From positions 9,865,001 to 9,929,000 of the forward strand of contig NC_092673.1 in assembly GCF_964355755.1 (NCBI RefSeq): 64,000 bases of DNA, read 5' to 3'. Below the pieces are notes generated by a model, which was not told where the DNA came from, made no database searches, and saw only the letters and a list, made by a program, of their open reading frames with translations. Below, one piece after another: positions 54,101 to 64,000 of this stretch. How positions within the stretch are numbered: the stretch's first letter is position 1; every line of letters begins with the position of its first letter. A program made the position numbers and the translations under genes. The DNA is from Antedon mediterranea (taxonomy: Eukaryota; Echinodermata; Crinoidea; Comatulida; Antedonidae).

Positions 54101-55864
54101 CGTGCAGTTCAGAATAAGTCAGAGCAGTACATATTGTGCAACGGTTTACTATTCCGTTTATTTTTCCAAGATAAAGGTGGAGAATTTGTATTGCAATTAG
54201 CTGTTCCTGAAAACTTAGCCGAGACTGTTATTTCTCAGTATCACGACAATTTGTTAAGTAGCCACCAAGGTACGATGCGTACTTACCTTACCATTAGGAA
54301 ATTATTTTACATGCCCCTTATGTTCGAGAAAGTCAACAATTATACCCAAGCGTGTCTTAGATGTCAACAATTTCGTCCCAAAACCGATAAATTACGTCCT
54401 TTACACGATCGAGTACCAGCAACTTACCGTCCCTTTCATACACTCAGTCTAGATTTTAAGAGTATGCCAACTTCACCTTCAGGTTTTAAACATATTATGG
54501 TAGTATGTGATGAGATAACTAGATTTTTGATTTGTGTACCTTTGAAATCCATTGATGCCGAAACAATTTGCGAAGCACTAATTCAAAAGGTCATCAGTAT
54601 TTTTGGACCCCCATCTCGTCTTATTTCAGATGCAGCAACCTCCCTTACAGGAAAATTATTAACGCTATTATGTAACACCCTTAATATTGATAGGAAAATC
54701 ATCAGCGTCCACAATCACGGTAGTTTACAAGTTGAACGTCATATCCGCACCGTATCGGACCTGTTAAAGGTCAACTTTAACCAATTCGGAACAGATTGGG
54801 TTAGATTTGTATCAACAACATGTTATGCTTATAACTCGTTTTCATCCCCACATCTCGGAAACCACTCCCCTTACGAATTAGTTTTTGGCCGCCAACCTCC
54901 AAGTTTGACCTCATTAGCCTTTAACCCTATTTCAGGATTGTCTCATTCCTATGAAGAATACTTTGAACACCTCAAGAAGAAATTTCAAAACATTTCACAG
55001 ACAATGCTACAATTACAGCGAACACAACAAAACGTCCAAAACTCCAAGATTTCCCAACGCTTAGAAAAAAGTCCAATTTACTCAGTAGGACAACTCGTAT
55101 ATTTATACAAGCCAACATTATCATCACTAACGGCAAATTCAAAGAAAATCGCCGCAGAATGGGTCGGACCATTAGTAATTCATGAAGTACTAGACAGAAC
55201 ATACTACATCCTAGCAACGATTAAAGGAGAAATACTTCGCGACGTATTCAATTATAACAGACTGAAACCCTGTTTTATGAGAACACCTAAAGAACGCAAA
55301 CATTTTACACATCTCCAAAAACTTAAACAATTGTTGAATGAACCCACCGATGATAATAACGATAAAATCCAAAACACCATTAATGTAGTAAATGACGAAA
55401 TCAATGTCGAATTTGTAGACGAACATGATAGGACACCAGCCCAATTGCAATCAGATACCCTTACACATCCAACTAAGATAGAACCCCTTAACTTGCAACC
55501 TTACATTGACTGTGTAGAGAATAACATGGGATTAGCAGCCCCATTCCAAATGAAAGAGGAACAAATTAAGGAACAAACTAATTTAATTATGACAGCACCT
55601 AATGATTCAAATATGACATTAAACCGAGGTAGATTTAAAGCAGGACATTTCCAAGTTTTAGTTTCGTATTCTAAACCGACTTCAGCCAAACGTAACACTG
55701 ATGAAACAAAACACGAATCTAATGATCGCAAATTTTGGTGGAATATTGACAGATATAACGATACAGAGAAATTGATTAAAGAGATCATTAATGATAAACA
55801 GATACCGATAAGTGGATCGCCAAAACGATTCATAAAACGTTTGTATAATGCAACGAATTACTGA
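51186..55864 (+). CDS. pol: protease, reverse transcriptase, RNase H, integrase, one in-frame TGA
   Basis: The open frame begins just after a stop at about 51183, with no ATG (SGPHTKYDNFKAK), and runs to 55864, interrupted only by TGA at 53423-53425 in a GTELV-stop-ADFLSRAP context. Protease: LFDSGSTRTIIS (DSGS). RT: VVTDFRYLNSRIKRINHPFP, LSVIDLKSAFHCVPL (motif A) and FCIAHHDDIILFS (HHDD in place of YXDD). RNase H: FTLYSDTSRTATGSYL, SVTELELFGL and FDSFVDHSAI. Integrase: HQGTMRTYLTIRKLFYMP with CLRC (zinc finger), LSLDFKSM, LISDAATSLTG and HGSLQVERHIRTV (D, D, E present), then EWVGPLVIHEVLDRTYYIL (GPY/F-like). All catalytic residues survive. Translation of pol probably depends on frameshifting or readthrough from gag. 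Confidence 0.92.
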
Positions 55865-56770
55865 TTTAATTTTTTTTGCAAGATTTTTTTTAATTACGAC
55901 ATTTGCTAAATGATAGCATAGTCTACGTATTTTTGATGAGATTTGTTTAGTAATGATGTGATTTCAGTTAAAAGAGAATTGAAATTATGATTAAGTATTG
56001 ATTTTGTAACGAGTTTTTTGATAAAGATTAAATTTGAATTTTGATGATCGATATGTTGAGATATTGAAAAGAACGACAATCATTTTGTAACAAATATTTT
56101 GTTTAACCTTTGAGTCGTTAATCTCAAGCATTAATTAATTGATATACAATAACAGGAGATTTTCTTAGTACTTTTAATTGTAATTTTTTTTAAATTGAGT
56201 ACAAAAGTCGAATTTGTCGATTGATTGAAATCGTAATTACCTGTGAATATAAATGCTTAAATCGATAAAGTTGCGACGATAACGATATATTGTGGATAAG
56301 TTTGTGTCAACGGGACACACACATTTGTTTCTTTAAAGTTTTAAGTGATTAAGTTTGATATTTTGATTTTAGGCAAATCAGCCACAGTTTCTTGAGTTTT
56401 ATGTTTTGATTTGATGATTTATGTTTGAAGACCATTAGAACGCGATGAGTTGTCGCACGATTTGACGTATGTTCAATGTAACATACTATTTTTAAGTTTT
56501 GTATTTTTATTTTTAACTGATTTATGTTTGATTTACGCGAATTTTATACCAAATTCATTTTTAATTTCATTTTTTTAAGAGAGAGAAGAGAGAGAGTGAA
56601 AGTGATAAGGTTACACTTCAGAGTCAATGGTTTTGGCTAACTCAATTTTTGCTTATATATGTATAATAATGTTTTTTTTCTTTTATATAACTTTAATTTT
56701 GCATGCCACTATTATAACCATTTTTATATTTTAAATAGATTAGAAGAAAAAAAAAAGGGAAACAGAGGGA
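55865..56770 (+). other. gypsy 3' non-coding region and polypurine tract
   Basis: AT-rich and rich in stops; no envelope-like ORF. Ends with AGAAAAAAAAAAGGGAAACA then GAGGGA before the LTR, the plus-strand primer tract. A GAGAGAGAAGAGAGAGAG stretch lies at 56580-56596. Confidence 0.75.
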
Positions 56771-57463
56771 TGTAATATAACGATATACTTTTATATTTAA
56801 GAAATCGACCTTTGTATCGGAATTCAAATAAGTTCACAAACTTGACCCAGAAAGTCCAGAGGAGAGTTTGTCCAGATGTTTTAATGACCATTTAGTTTAT
56901 AATAGAATCCCTAAAGAAAACACTTAGCTTAATTTTGTGACTTTTCCCATCGTTAAACCAGGAGTGATTGACACTATTTAAGTACAGATTTGACAGTGTC
57001 ATCCATCACAGAAATACCTTATTATACCGTTAATCACTCCCACTTAAACACCCCTGGATCAACTTAGGACCAATCGTTACCCTCACAGATTACGTAGTGA
57101 CATATGCAAATGAACCGAGGGCCAATATACTCCCAAGTTTCAGAAGGGCCCAGACACACCTTACAGCCACCTCACGGAGCACACACACCTTACAGCCACC
57201 TCACGGAGCACACACCTTACAGCCACCTCACGGAGCACACACCTTACAGCCATTTCACGGAGCACACACCTTACAGCCACTTCTCCAGAAGCAGACTAAC
57301 ACACTTCACACCTCACCGACAGCATCACTGATCCTCCGTTCCTTATCTATACTTATAGTTGTATATTGTACTAAAGTATTATACTGAATAAACAATCTGT
57401 GTTACGACAGTCAAGCGAGTCAGAGTCTTCATTAGTACCTCAACAACGCAACATTATATTACA
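56771..57463 (+). repeat. 3' LTR (693 bp)
   Basis: Matches the 5' LTR except for one extra 27-bp tandem unit plus a 2-nt AC expansion (29 bp in all, exactly the length difference), and two visible substitutions (ACTGAAG to ACTAAAG; CAATATG to CAATCTG). Confidence 0.95.
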
Positions 57464-57691
57464 GTAGGTAGAAACTTCATTTTATTTATGTACTTTCACA
57501 TTATGATGAGGGGATGGAATTCCACAAACACCTTTGGAACATGCACATTAGCTGAAATATGCAAATTAATGGTTAAAATATAGGGTATACAGTAGGCCCT
57601 ACCCATAAACGCCAACCGCTAGTTGTAGAGTATAATTTTTTTCCCCAAATTGTTCTTATGAACCATTTTGTACAACAAATGACTATAAGTG
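57464..57691. repeat. Diverged repeat partner of 58368-58540
   Basis: ATTCCACAAA, CTTTGGAA, then AGCTGAAATATGCAAATTAA, then TTAAAATATAGGG recur in the same order at 58368-58540. This may be an old duplication now separated by the inverted-repeat element. Confidence 0.5.
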
Positions 57692-57701
57692 CTGTATTTG
57701 A

Positions 57702-58237
57702 TTCAGGGACGATTCGGCCCACTTTGTGGGCCGAAACGTCTCACTTTAGACCAAATTCATATTCATTTTTTTGGGTATTTATCAAGTTTTTAAAGGTGTT
57801 TAACAATCCGTATTTTATTGATATTGACAATGTTAATATAATATATATAATAAATTACAAAAAAAACGTAATTTTATATTCAATTTATTACTTTCGAAAA
57901 CCTTGTTTATTCCGTGCATTCGCCAAGCGGCCAACAGAGGACGTAACTTGTTTACATCGTTCGCGTGACTAAAAAATGATTTTTTCGACAATGTTTTCAA
58001 AATGTTTGCTTTATTGCATCTTTATCCCATGTAGTACTACCCCATAGTCTCTCTGAAAATAAGGTTTGAGGAAAAAAGCTTATTTTATGCTTATAAAATG
58101 CATCAAAGCCGATAAATTTAAGTGTGCCGAATCGTCTCACTGCCGAATTGTCCCGGGCCGAATAGTCCCGGGCCGAATCGTCCCAGGGTTGAATCGTCCC
58201 AGGGCCGAATCGTCCCGGGCCGAATCGTCCCGTTACC
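57702..58237 (+). mobile_element. Inverted-repeat element, copy 1 (536 bp) with 10-bp target duplication
   Basis: CTGTATTTGA is repeated exactly at 57692-57701 and 58238-58247. The left end holds GGGACGATTCGGCCC (57706-57720); the right end holds its reverse complement GGGCCGAATCGTCCC (58217-58231). The right end carries about six extra tandem copies of the 15-16 bp word (58130-58216) and the left one extra degenerate copy, GGGCCGAAACGTCTCA. The AT-rich interior has no transposase. It is a non-autonomous element whose 10-bp duplication suggests Mutator-like mobilisation. Related copies: 6745-7005 and 7351-7877. Confidence 0.85.
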
Positions 58238-58247
58238 CTGTATTTGA

Positions 58248-58595
58248 CCTTATTTTCAAAGAATCAAGGTAACTTTCACCATAGTCAATAATTCCATTGA
58301 CTATGCTTTCACACAGGATTTACGTATCACCATAACTACTCTAGGTAGAGACATCATTTTAGTCTCTATACTTTCATATATGTAGAAGAGATGGGATTCC
58401 ACAAATCACACTTTGGAAACATATGCAACAAACACACACAATCGATCGACCACACAACCTCTCGCCATTCTGGTGGAGGTAGTTAGCTGAAATATGCAAA
58501 TCAACTGAAATATGCAAATTAAGGGTAAAATATAGGGCACCTGGTTAGAATCTCATTTACAGGACCTGGATTCTTCATTATTGTTCGCCTTTTAA
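58248..58595. other. Non-coding stretch
   Basis: Contains the second copy of the 57464-57691 repeat (58368-58540). No coding signal. Confidence 0.4.
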
Positions 58596-60210
58596 AGGGG
58601 GATTCTGGGTTTAAAATTGCTTTTAAATATCGTTTATTTATTAAATAAAAAATATTATAACAATATAGACATGTCAGAATGAAGAAGTAATAACGAGAAA
58701 TTAAAAAAATTAAATTTCATATACATTTTAGGGTAAATTCATGGAAAGTCTGTTTTTCAGCAGCTTAGGGAAGCTCATTAATATTCATGAGCTATTCACA
58801 AAATCACGTCATCAGTGGATTCCAAACTCGCGACGTCAAGCTTTTTGTACGTTGTGTTCTCTCTCCCCTGTCAAACGACGACCACCCGATCATTGTGAAA
58901 TACATTTTTGGTTAGATTTTCTAAGCTAGGCCTAAAGTGTAATAATAACAGTAGTAGCATATATATTTATTTGACATTTAATTAAATATAACATTTAGTA
59001 CAGATTACGGAGTCATAAATTATACTATTTTTATACCTCGAATAGTACAGATCGTATATCGGCTTCACGTACTAGGCTAGGCCTAGCCTAAATCATTTTA
59101 TTCATGGGTGAGAGCCATTTCTGACTAGGGATTCCATGCCACGATGGCTACGTTAAAACATTGGGGCCATCATTCATGGGCCTAGCTAGCCTATTACTAA
59201 ACGATTGGCCCATAAATAACAAAACTCAGTGGATTCCAAACCCATCCTATCAACCAAACTCCTAAACAATCTAAACCTAAAACGTTCTACAAAAATCGGC
59301 TGTAAATATTGAGGCAAAACAAGGTCCGATCGCCGTCCGCACGTATGGTGTCCCGATCGTCTAATAAGTAGGCCTAAAATAGGCCTAGTTTACTCTCCAA
59401 AAAAGCGGATACTGCATCAAGCAAGTAGACCGGTAGTAGGAAGGAGACCTACCTAGCCGATCCGGCCCAGTTAAAAATTGAGCTAGCTAGTGTAGTAGAC
59501 CCTATGCGAATTGATACTACCAGGCCTTTTACTATAAGCTACACTTGTTAAAATTAGCAATACTTATGTTTACAAATATTCCAACTCTCTCTCTCATTCG
59601 AGCTATATTATCTATACCATTCCGGTAGGTCGAGTCGACCTTCAATCAAATACTGTACATCGTTCATGTTGTGATTATAGACGGGGTATACTTGACCCGA
59701 CCAGTTTGGTATTGTATACTGTATCTGCTTATCACGTGACGATGCCAGGCATGGGCAGAGAGAGCACGTGTATCGTCGTCTCGCTCTCCTCGCTCAGCAG
59801 GAATGTATACGTTACGCTTCATTGATTTTGAAGGTTTTCCCTAAGTCAGTGCGAAAATCGGCAAACGTAAAGTGCAAACTTATCTAATTTTTCACTGTTT
59901 TGATGGATTTTCATAGACAATTGACTTTATAAATGGGAAGACCAACTAAAATTACATCAGATAAGTATAATTTTACAAAAGTAATTGATATGGTTAATGA
60001 TAACGAGTCGTCGGAAGATTGACCATTTCACGAATTTCCTATTCTGTAACCACAGTGTGATTTTGCCGTAGCTGCACTTGTAATCTGGCCTCATTTCACA
60101 GCCTTCGTTCTGCTTCACTGGGCGCTTATATAAATTGAAACTTTTACCGTTCAAGAGACAAACAAATATATTTTATTTTTTACTATTCATTTTAAACCCG
60201 GAACCCCCCT
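58596..60210. mobile_element. Non-autonomous TTAA-type DNA transposon (1615 bp)
   Basis: TTAA flanks both ends (58592-58595 and 60211-60214). The left terminus AGGGGGATTCTGGGTTTAAA matches the reverse complement of the right terminus, AGGGGGGTTCCGGGTTTAAA, at 18 of 20 positions. TTAA duplication is shared by piggyBac and Kolobok superfamilies; the G-rich ends lean towards Kolobok (inference). The interior has a palindrome ATTAATATTCATGAGCT near 58780 and TCAGTGGATTCCAAAC at both 58812 and 59230. The 62-codon ORF at 58741 has no domain. Confidence 0.85.
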
Positions 60211-60234
60211 TTAATGTCCAAGTCGTATACATAC

Positions 60235-60524
60235 AGGCTAGGAAGATTGAGATAGTAATAGTACTGATCTCCACATAATGTTTAGCTTTGGGACAGCAAT
60301 GGTTGGCTATGGTACTCTTGCAATTACTTCCGTTCTTGAGCCCTCTTCTTTGATGGTCGAACTAAGATATATGAACTTATTCACTGTCTCCAGCTCATGC
60401 CCGGTGACTTCGATCTTGATTGAGATTTGCCTTTCGCTATTGGTCATGATCTTTGTTTATTCGGAACTGATTTCTATGCCACACCTGGAGGATATTACTG
60501 TCCAGGTTCATCGTCATTAGTTTG
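60235..60524 (-). pseudogene. RTE-like reverse transcriptase fragment
   Basis: The minus strand gives TKIMTNSERQISIKIEVTGH then ELETVNKFIYLSSTIKEEGS and TEVIARVP-stop-PTIAVPKLNIMW. 'LE.V..F.YLGS.I...G....EI..R...A..A...L...W' is the palm-to-thumb block just after the catalytic site in RTE-type LINEs. Two in-frame stops; the catalytic core is missing. Confidence 0.7.
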
Positions 60525-60778
60525 TCAAAACCAAATTATGTACTCACGATTAATATTTCGTCTCAACACTTCGGGAGACTTCGTCAGAATGACCATCCAA
60601 ACTTCTTTTCCAAAAATCGATCCACTATGATGTACATCCGTAGACTCTTTCGCAGTTGTAGATTTCTTGGATGTTAAAAAAAAATCGTGCCATCCTCTCT
60701 GTAGAGTGTCTTTGTGCCCCCCAAAAGAACATGACAAAAATTCATGTGAAATCAGAGAAGCCATAGAGATCAGGTATT
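60525..60778 (-). mobile_element. Penelope-like element fragment, copy 2, with hammerhead-like core
   Basis: Reverse complement of the same segment as 43291-43545: GAAATCAGAGAAGCCATAGA near 60760-60775, then a gapped coding part, then the conserved non-coding end. The hammerhead-like core is intact on the minus strand: CTGACGA (60581-60587), A, GTCTC/GAGAC stem (60575-60579 with 60560-60564), GAAA (60556-60559), then the shared TATTAATCGTGAGTAC. Confidence 0.65.
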
Positions 60779-60859
60779 TAGCGGATTAAACTATCCATAT
60801 ACTCGCTATTGCTGAATAAAAAATAAAAGGACTCAATCGGTGATAACCAGATAAATATA

Positions 60860-61670
60860 AACGGATACCAACACATACGACGAGACAGAAAGAGACATGG
60901 TGAGGGCATGGTGCTATACATTGCCACTGCGCTATCTTTCATTGAAAATAAAGCAGATGCATATCTATCAACTTAAGAAGTAAAAGTGGCAACAAATTGA
61001 CAATTACCACTTCGTACAAACCACCATCATCTAAAACATACTACTTTGATGACCTAAGTAATCTTCTTGAACTTACTGGTGTACATGACAGAGACTATAT
61101 TCTCATTGGAGACTTAAACTCTGATTTTTTAGTACCTAACGCGAACACAAGAAAGCTACAGAATACTATGGATGACTGTAATCTTCTGCAACTATAGTAA
61201 ACCAGCTCACCCGCATCACTGAAAATACCAAATCAATTATCGACGTGATCATCACATCAAACAAAAACATGCATCTCCAAACAAAGGTTTATGACCATTC
61301 TATGAGTGATCATGATGCTGTTTGAAATGAGGTTTCTTATAACATTTTTAAAAACAGGCATATAACTTAAAAAATCGATCTTTCAAAAATTTTAACAAAA
61401 GCCTTTTCCTCGAAGACCTTGAGAAAATAAAATGGGATGATTTGATCAGGAATCCAGATTCTATTGATTTATTTTATTCAAATTTAAATGATGTGCTAAA
61501 CCATTACGCTCCTCTTATTACTAGGCGTTTTAAGGGAAAACTACCAAGCTGGCTAATCCAACGGGAGGACATTTTGGACTTAATGCGTGATAGAGCTCGA
61601 ACAAAAGCAAACAAATCATACATCAGATTGGCGGTACAAGTAACTAGTCTATGCCGAAGTGCTAAATGTA
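60860..61670 (+). pseudogene. LINE endonuclease fragment (CR1/L2-like)
   Basis: Blocks across shifting frames: TITTSYKPPSSKTYYFDDLS, RDYILIGDLNSDFL (the GD.N catalytic block), NQLTRITENTKSIIDVII, SMSDHDAV (SDH catalytic block) and then, from 61442, NHYAPLITRRFKGKLPSWLI, the linker leading towards the polymerase. It ends near 61670 before any reverse transcriptase motif. Frameshifts near 61195, 61325 and 61430. Clade not assigned. Confidence 0.75.
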
Positions 61671-62138
61671 GTTTTTACTTAGATCTAAGGCTGTGTTTAT
61701 ACAACACCCTAAATTTGAACACGTCTTTAATTTTTAGCGTGTTACACGGGCCAAGGTCAACTCCACAAAAACCTTGCAGTTATACATTAAATCGTAATAC
61801 CGTGTTATACCGTAGTTCATAATCCTAAGTTGTATATATACTTGCATGCATTATGAATTAATATGAGTTTATTAAGGATTTTAATAAAGGATGATTTCTT
61901 TAAAATTTAGTTTATTTATTTATTGATTTTTTAAATCTGCTTTTAATATTAGAAAAAAAATTGTTTTAGAATTAAGATAAAACTATGCTACATTTTGCCA
62001 AATTATGCCAACATTTAATTAGCGTTAATGTTGAGTGCTAAATTGGTTAAAATACCCCAAAATGCAGAATTTTCTACTAGATTTGGTCAACATTTTCACA
62101 GTACATACTTGTATTTAACGAGAGGTCAATTGCTAAAG
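61671..62138. other. Stretch that may contain the CsRn1-type 5' LTR end
   Basis: AT-rich, no ORF. If the primer site at 62139 is right, the 5' LTR ends just before it, but I cannot find its start; the partner LTR is outside the window. Confidence 0.3.
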
Positions 62139-62177
62139 TGGTGACCCTCTACTTTCTTATTCCGAATTTAACTTAAA

Positions 62178-63106
62178 ATGGAAGGACAACAGCAACGACG
62201 GCGGCTACTGCAACCTCCAGCACAACCCCAGCACCAGGAACAACCTGTGGTGCCCGCTCCTGACGCAGCAACCGTCAACAGGCCAATTTCTTCTGTAGCG
62301 TTGAAACTGCCTCCATACTGGCCCAATGATCCGATATTGTGGTTCACCCAAGTGGAAGCACAGTTCACATCGCGTGGGATTACAGTAGATGCTACAAAAT
62401 ACGCTTACTTAGTCGGATCATTGCAACCTGAAATTGCGCAGGAAGTTCGGGATCTACTTCTCAACCCGCCTACTGATAACAGGTATGTGAACTTGAAAGA
62501 TACCTTAATACGTCGGACAACTGACTCCGACCAACAGCGCCTCCGCCAACTCCTGACGGCCGAGGAGTTGGGGGATAGGAAACAGTCGCAATTATACCGA
62601 CGGATGTTACAACTCTTAGGCGACAGGCCACTCGAATCTTCAATTATGAAACAACTATTCTTAAGTCGCCTCCCAACTAATGTACAGCTTATCCTAGCTT
62701 CAACCAAGGATGAGTTGGACCTGGGAAGCTTGACATCATTGGCTGACAAAATTATTGAAGTATCTGTAACTGCAACTGCGCCAACAAGTGTATCGGCAGT
62801 ACACACGGACAATACACCCTCCTTGCGACCCTTGAAACCCTGCTAAAACAGATTCAACAACTGTCAACACAAGTTAATTCCTTGCAATCTGATCGACGGC
62901 ACAACAGACATCAAAGTCGCAGCACAGGTCGACATCAAAATCGATCGAGTGGTAGGCATTCATCTCCTGCTCAACCTAACAGTACCAATCGCTCAGCTCA
63001 ACATTCAAACAACACTCCTCAACTCTGTTGGTACCATGACAAATTTGGAGTAAATGCTCGAAAATGCAATCCGCCGTGTTCGGAAAACTCCAACGCCGAC
63101 AACTAA
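62178..63106 (+). pseudogene. CsRn1-type gag with CHCC motif (frameshifted)
   Basis: ATG 62178. LPPYWPNDPILWFTQVEAQF, TRTTD-like RRTTDSDQQRLRQLLTAEEL, GDRKQSQLYRRMLQLLGD and KQLFLSRLPTNVQLIL are the conserved capsid blocks of this lineage. The frame ends prematurely at 62846. The next frame continues LETLLKQIQQLSTQVNSLQS, then a basic Arg/His/Ser-rich stretch and [18 protein letters not shown], the Cys-His-Cys-Cys finger that replaces the usual CCHC knuckle in CsRn1 gag, to 63106. A 1-nt indel near 62825 separates the two. Confidence 0.85.
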
Positions 63107-64000
63107 ATGCGACGAATGTTGCTGGCCGTCAAATCGTAAGTCGCCTTTTCTTTATTGTAAATAAATTATCAAAACAACGTTTCCTCATAGACACTGGGGC
63201 AGAAGTTAGCGTTGTTCCACCTACTCGCCATGAGCGTCTACATAGGCGACAAGAGTCTACTTTGACTGCCGCAAATAATACATCTATCAACACTTATGGA
63301 CATTGCTCTGTAACCTTAGACTTAGGTTTGAGACGAACATCTCAATGGTTATTTGTTGTCGCAGACGTCACACACCCCATCATAGGGGCTGATTTTTTAA
63401 GACATTTTGGACTGTTAGTCGATATGAATAATCGACGACTCATTGACACTACCACCAACCTGAGTATTCAAGGTGTCGCCTCCAAAACTTCGCCTCTCGG
63501 TCTTATATTTACCACCCTTGAGGCTAAGTCCAATTGGAACTACATTCTTACAAAATTCCCAAACATTACACGCCCTTGTTATCAGGAAGCGTCACTAAAA
63601 CACGATGTGACACATCATATTCAGACCCATGGTCCACCAATTTCGTCACATCCTCGACGGCTCGCACATGACCACTGCAAAACAGCCAGACATGAATTTG
63701 AACACATAATGCAGCTTGGAATTATACGCCCCTCTAAAAGTAACTGGGCATCACCTTTACATATGGTGCCTAAGAAAACTCCTGGGGATTGGCGTCCCTG
63801 TGGGGATTATCGAGCATTGAACAATGCTACTGTTGCAGATCGGTATCCTATCCCGTACATGCACGATTTTACAGCATCTCTGCACGGATCCACTATATTT
63901 TCTAAGATTGATCTCGTCCGAGCTTACCATCAGATACCAGTTGAACCTGCTGATGTTCATAAACAGCAATTACTACACCATTTGGACTTTTTGAATTTGT
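63062..64000 (+). CDS. CsRn1-type pol: protease and reverse transcriptase N-part (partial)
   Basis: The frame overlaps the end of gag in another phase. Protease: [18 protein letters not shown] (DTGA) and [68 protein letters not shown] and [15 protein letters not shown] (motif A). No stops from 63062 until the expected TAITTPFG block, where CATAAACAG appears to lack one A near 63963, shifting the rest out of frame. The YXDD active site, RNase H and integrase lie beyond 64000. The frame may be expressed by -1 frameshifting from gag (inference). Confidence 0.88.

Larger units (their letters stand above)
48831..57463 (+). mobile_element. Full-length, recent Ty3/gypsy LTR retrotransposon (8633 bp)
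   Basis: Two near-identical LTRs (664 and 693 bp) begin TGTAATATAA and end TTATATTACA. GTAG is duplicated at 48827-48830 and 57464-57467 (4 bp). Internal order: leader, gag (50199), protease, RT, RNase H, integrase (to 55864), a non-coding 900 bp, and a purine-rich tract AAAAAAGGGAAACAGAGGGA just before the 3' LTR. PR-RT-RH-IN order is Ty3/gypsy. I see only two base differences between the LTRs apart from a repeat-number change, so insertion is recent. Yet gag has a frame change and pol one in-frame TGA. Confidence 0.95.
62139..64000 (+). mobile_element. Ty3/gypsy element of the CsRn1 type, 5' part (runs off the window)
   Basis: Primer-binding-like TGGTGACCCTC (62139-62149; tRNA-Trp type used by this lineage), gag from 62178 with an unusual CHCC finger, then protease and the first half of reverse transcriptase to the window edge. 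Protein blocks match the CsRn1 lineage as I know it. Single-base indels near 62825 and 63965 break the frames. Confidence 0.85.

Noticed and set aside
53671-55833. Minus-strand Cys/Leu-rich ORFs opposite integrase
   Set aside because: Antisense shadows; no signal of independent coding.
55865-56770. Possible envelope gene in the gypsy 3' region
   Set aside because: No ORF longer than a few dozen codons and no signal or membrane segment.

Overview
This is eukaryotic nuclear DNA from an animal, most likely a marine invertebrate deuterostome. The evidence is AT-rich non-coding DNA dotted with AGGCCTA runs, GT-AG introns in transposase genes, a Pol III-type tRNA, and a transposon mix (CR1, L2-like and Rex1-like LINEs, Penelope, CsRn1-type and Mag-like Ty3/gypsy, hAT, MULE, Helitron, TTAA elements). 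An echinoderm or relative is my guess; no marker gene proves it. I found no confident single-copy host protein gene. Almost everything recognisable is mobile DNA, much of it nested.

Layout. 1-9 kb: AT-rich DNA with a truncated LINE tail, a complex tandem repeat (3.55-4.99 kb), one tRNA (5.13 kb, minus), a 21-bp tandem array (6.2-6.6 kb), and three kinds of terminal-inverted-repeat elements. 9-11.5 kb: a Helitron Rep fragment, a decayed uncharacterised invertebrate gene family, and a LINE ORF1 fragment. 11.5-16 kb: a nearly complete minus-strand LINE. 16.5-20.5 kb: a nearly complete minus-strand CR1 with a PHD-finger ORF1. 20.9-25.4 kb: a plus-strand L2-like LINE split by a truncated LINE and by a non-autonomous hAT (8-bp target duplication). 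26.3-30.4 kb: a hAT-like element with a spliced, apparently uninterrupted 776-residue transposase and a 6-bp target duplication, sitting inside a second decayed copy of the 10-kb gene family. 30.5-34.3 kb: a Rex1-like fragment, tandem repeats and two copies of a LINE 3' end. 34.35-35.9 kb: a non-autonomous Helitron with both ends. 36.5-42.06 kb: a minus-strand Ty3/gypsy element whose protease is split by a truncated plus-strand CR1. 42.5-45 kb: a MULE transposase fragment, a Penelope fragment with a hammerhead-like core, and a 1-kb foldback element with a 10-bp target duplication. 45-48.8 kb: the poorest region for known elements, with two unrecognised small ORFs. 48.83-57.46 kb: a young full-length Ty3/gypsy element with near-identical LTRs. 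57.5-61.7 kb: a 536-bp inverted-repeat element, a 1.6-kb TTAA element, and RTE, Penelope and LINE endonuclease fragments. 62.1-64 kb: the start of a CsRn1-type gypsy element that runs off the window.

How the parts relate. Insertion order can be read at three nests: L2-like, then LINE and hAT; decayed gene, then hAT; gypsy, then CR1. The hAT at 26-30 kb and the gypsy at 49-57 kb look youngest. All functional statements come from motif recognition by eye; no database search was run.
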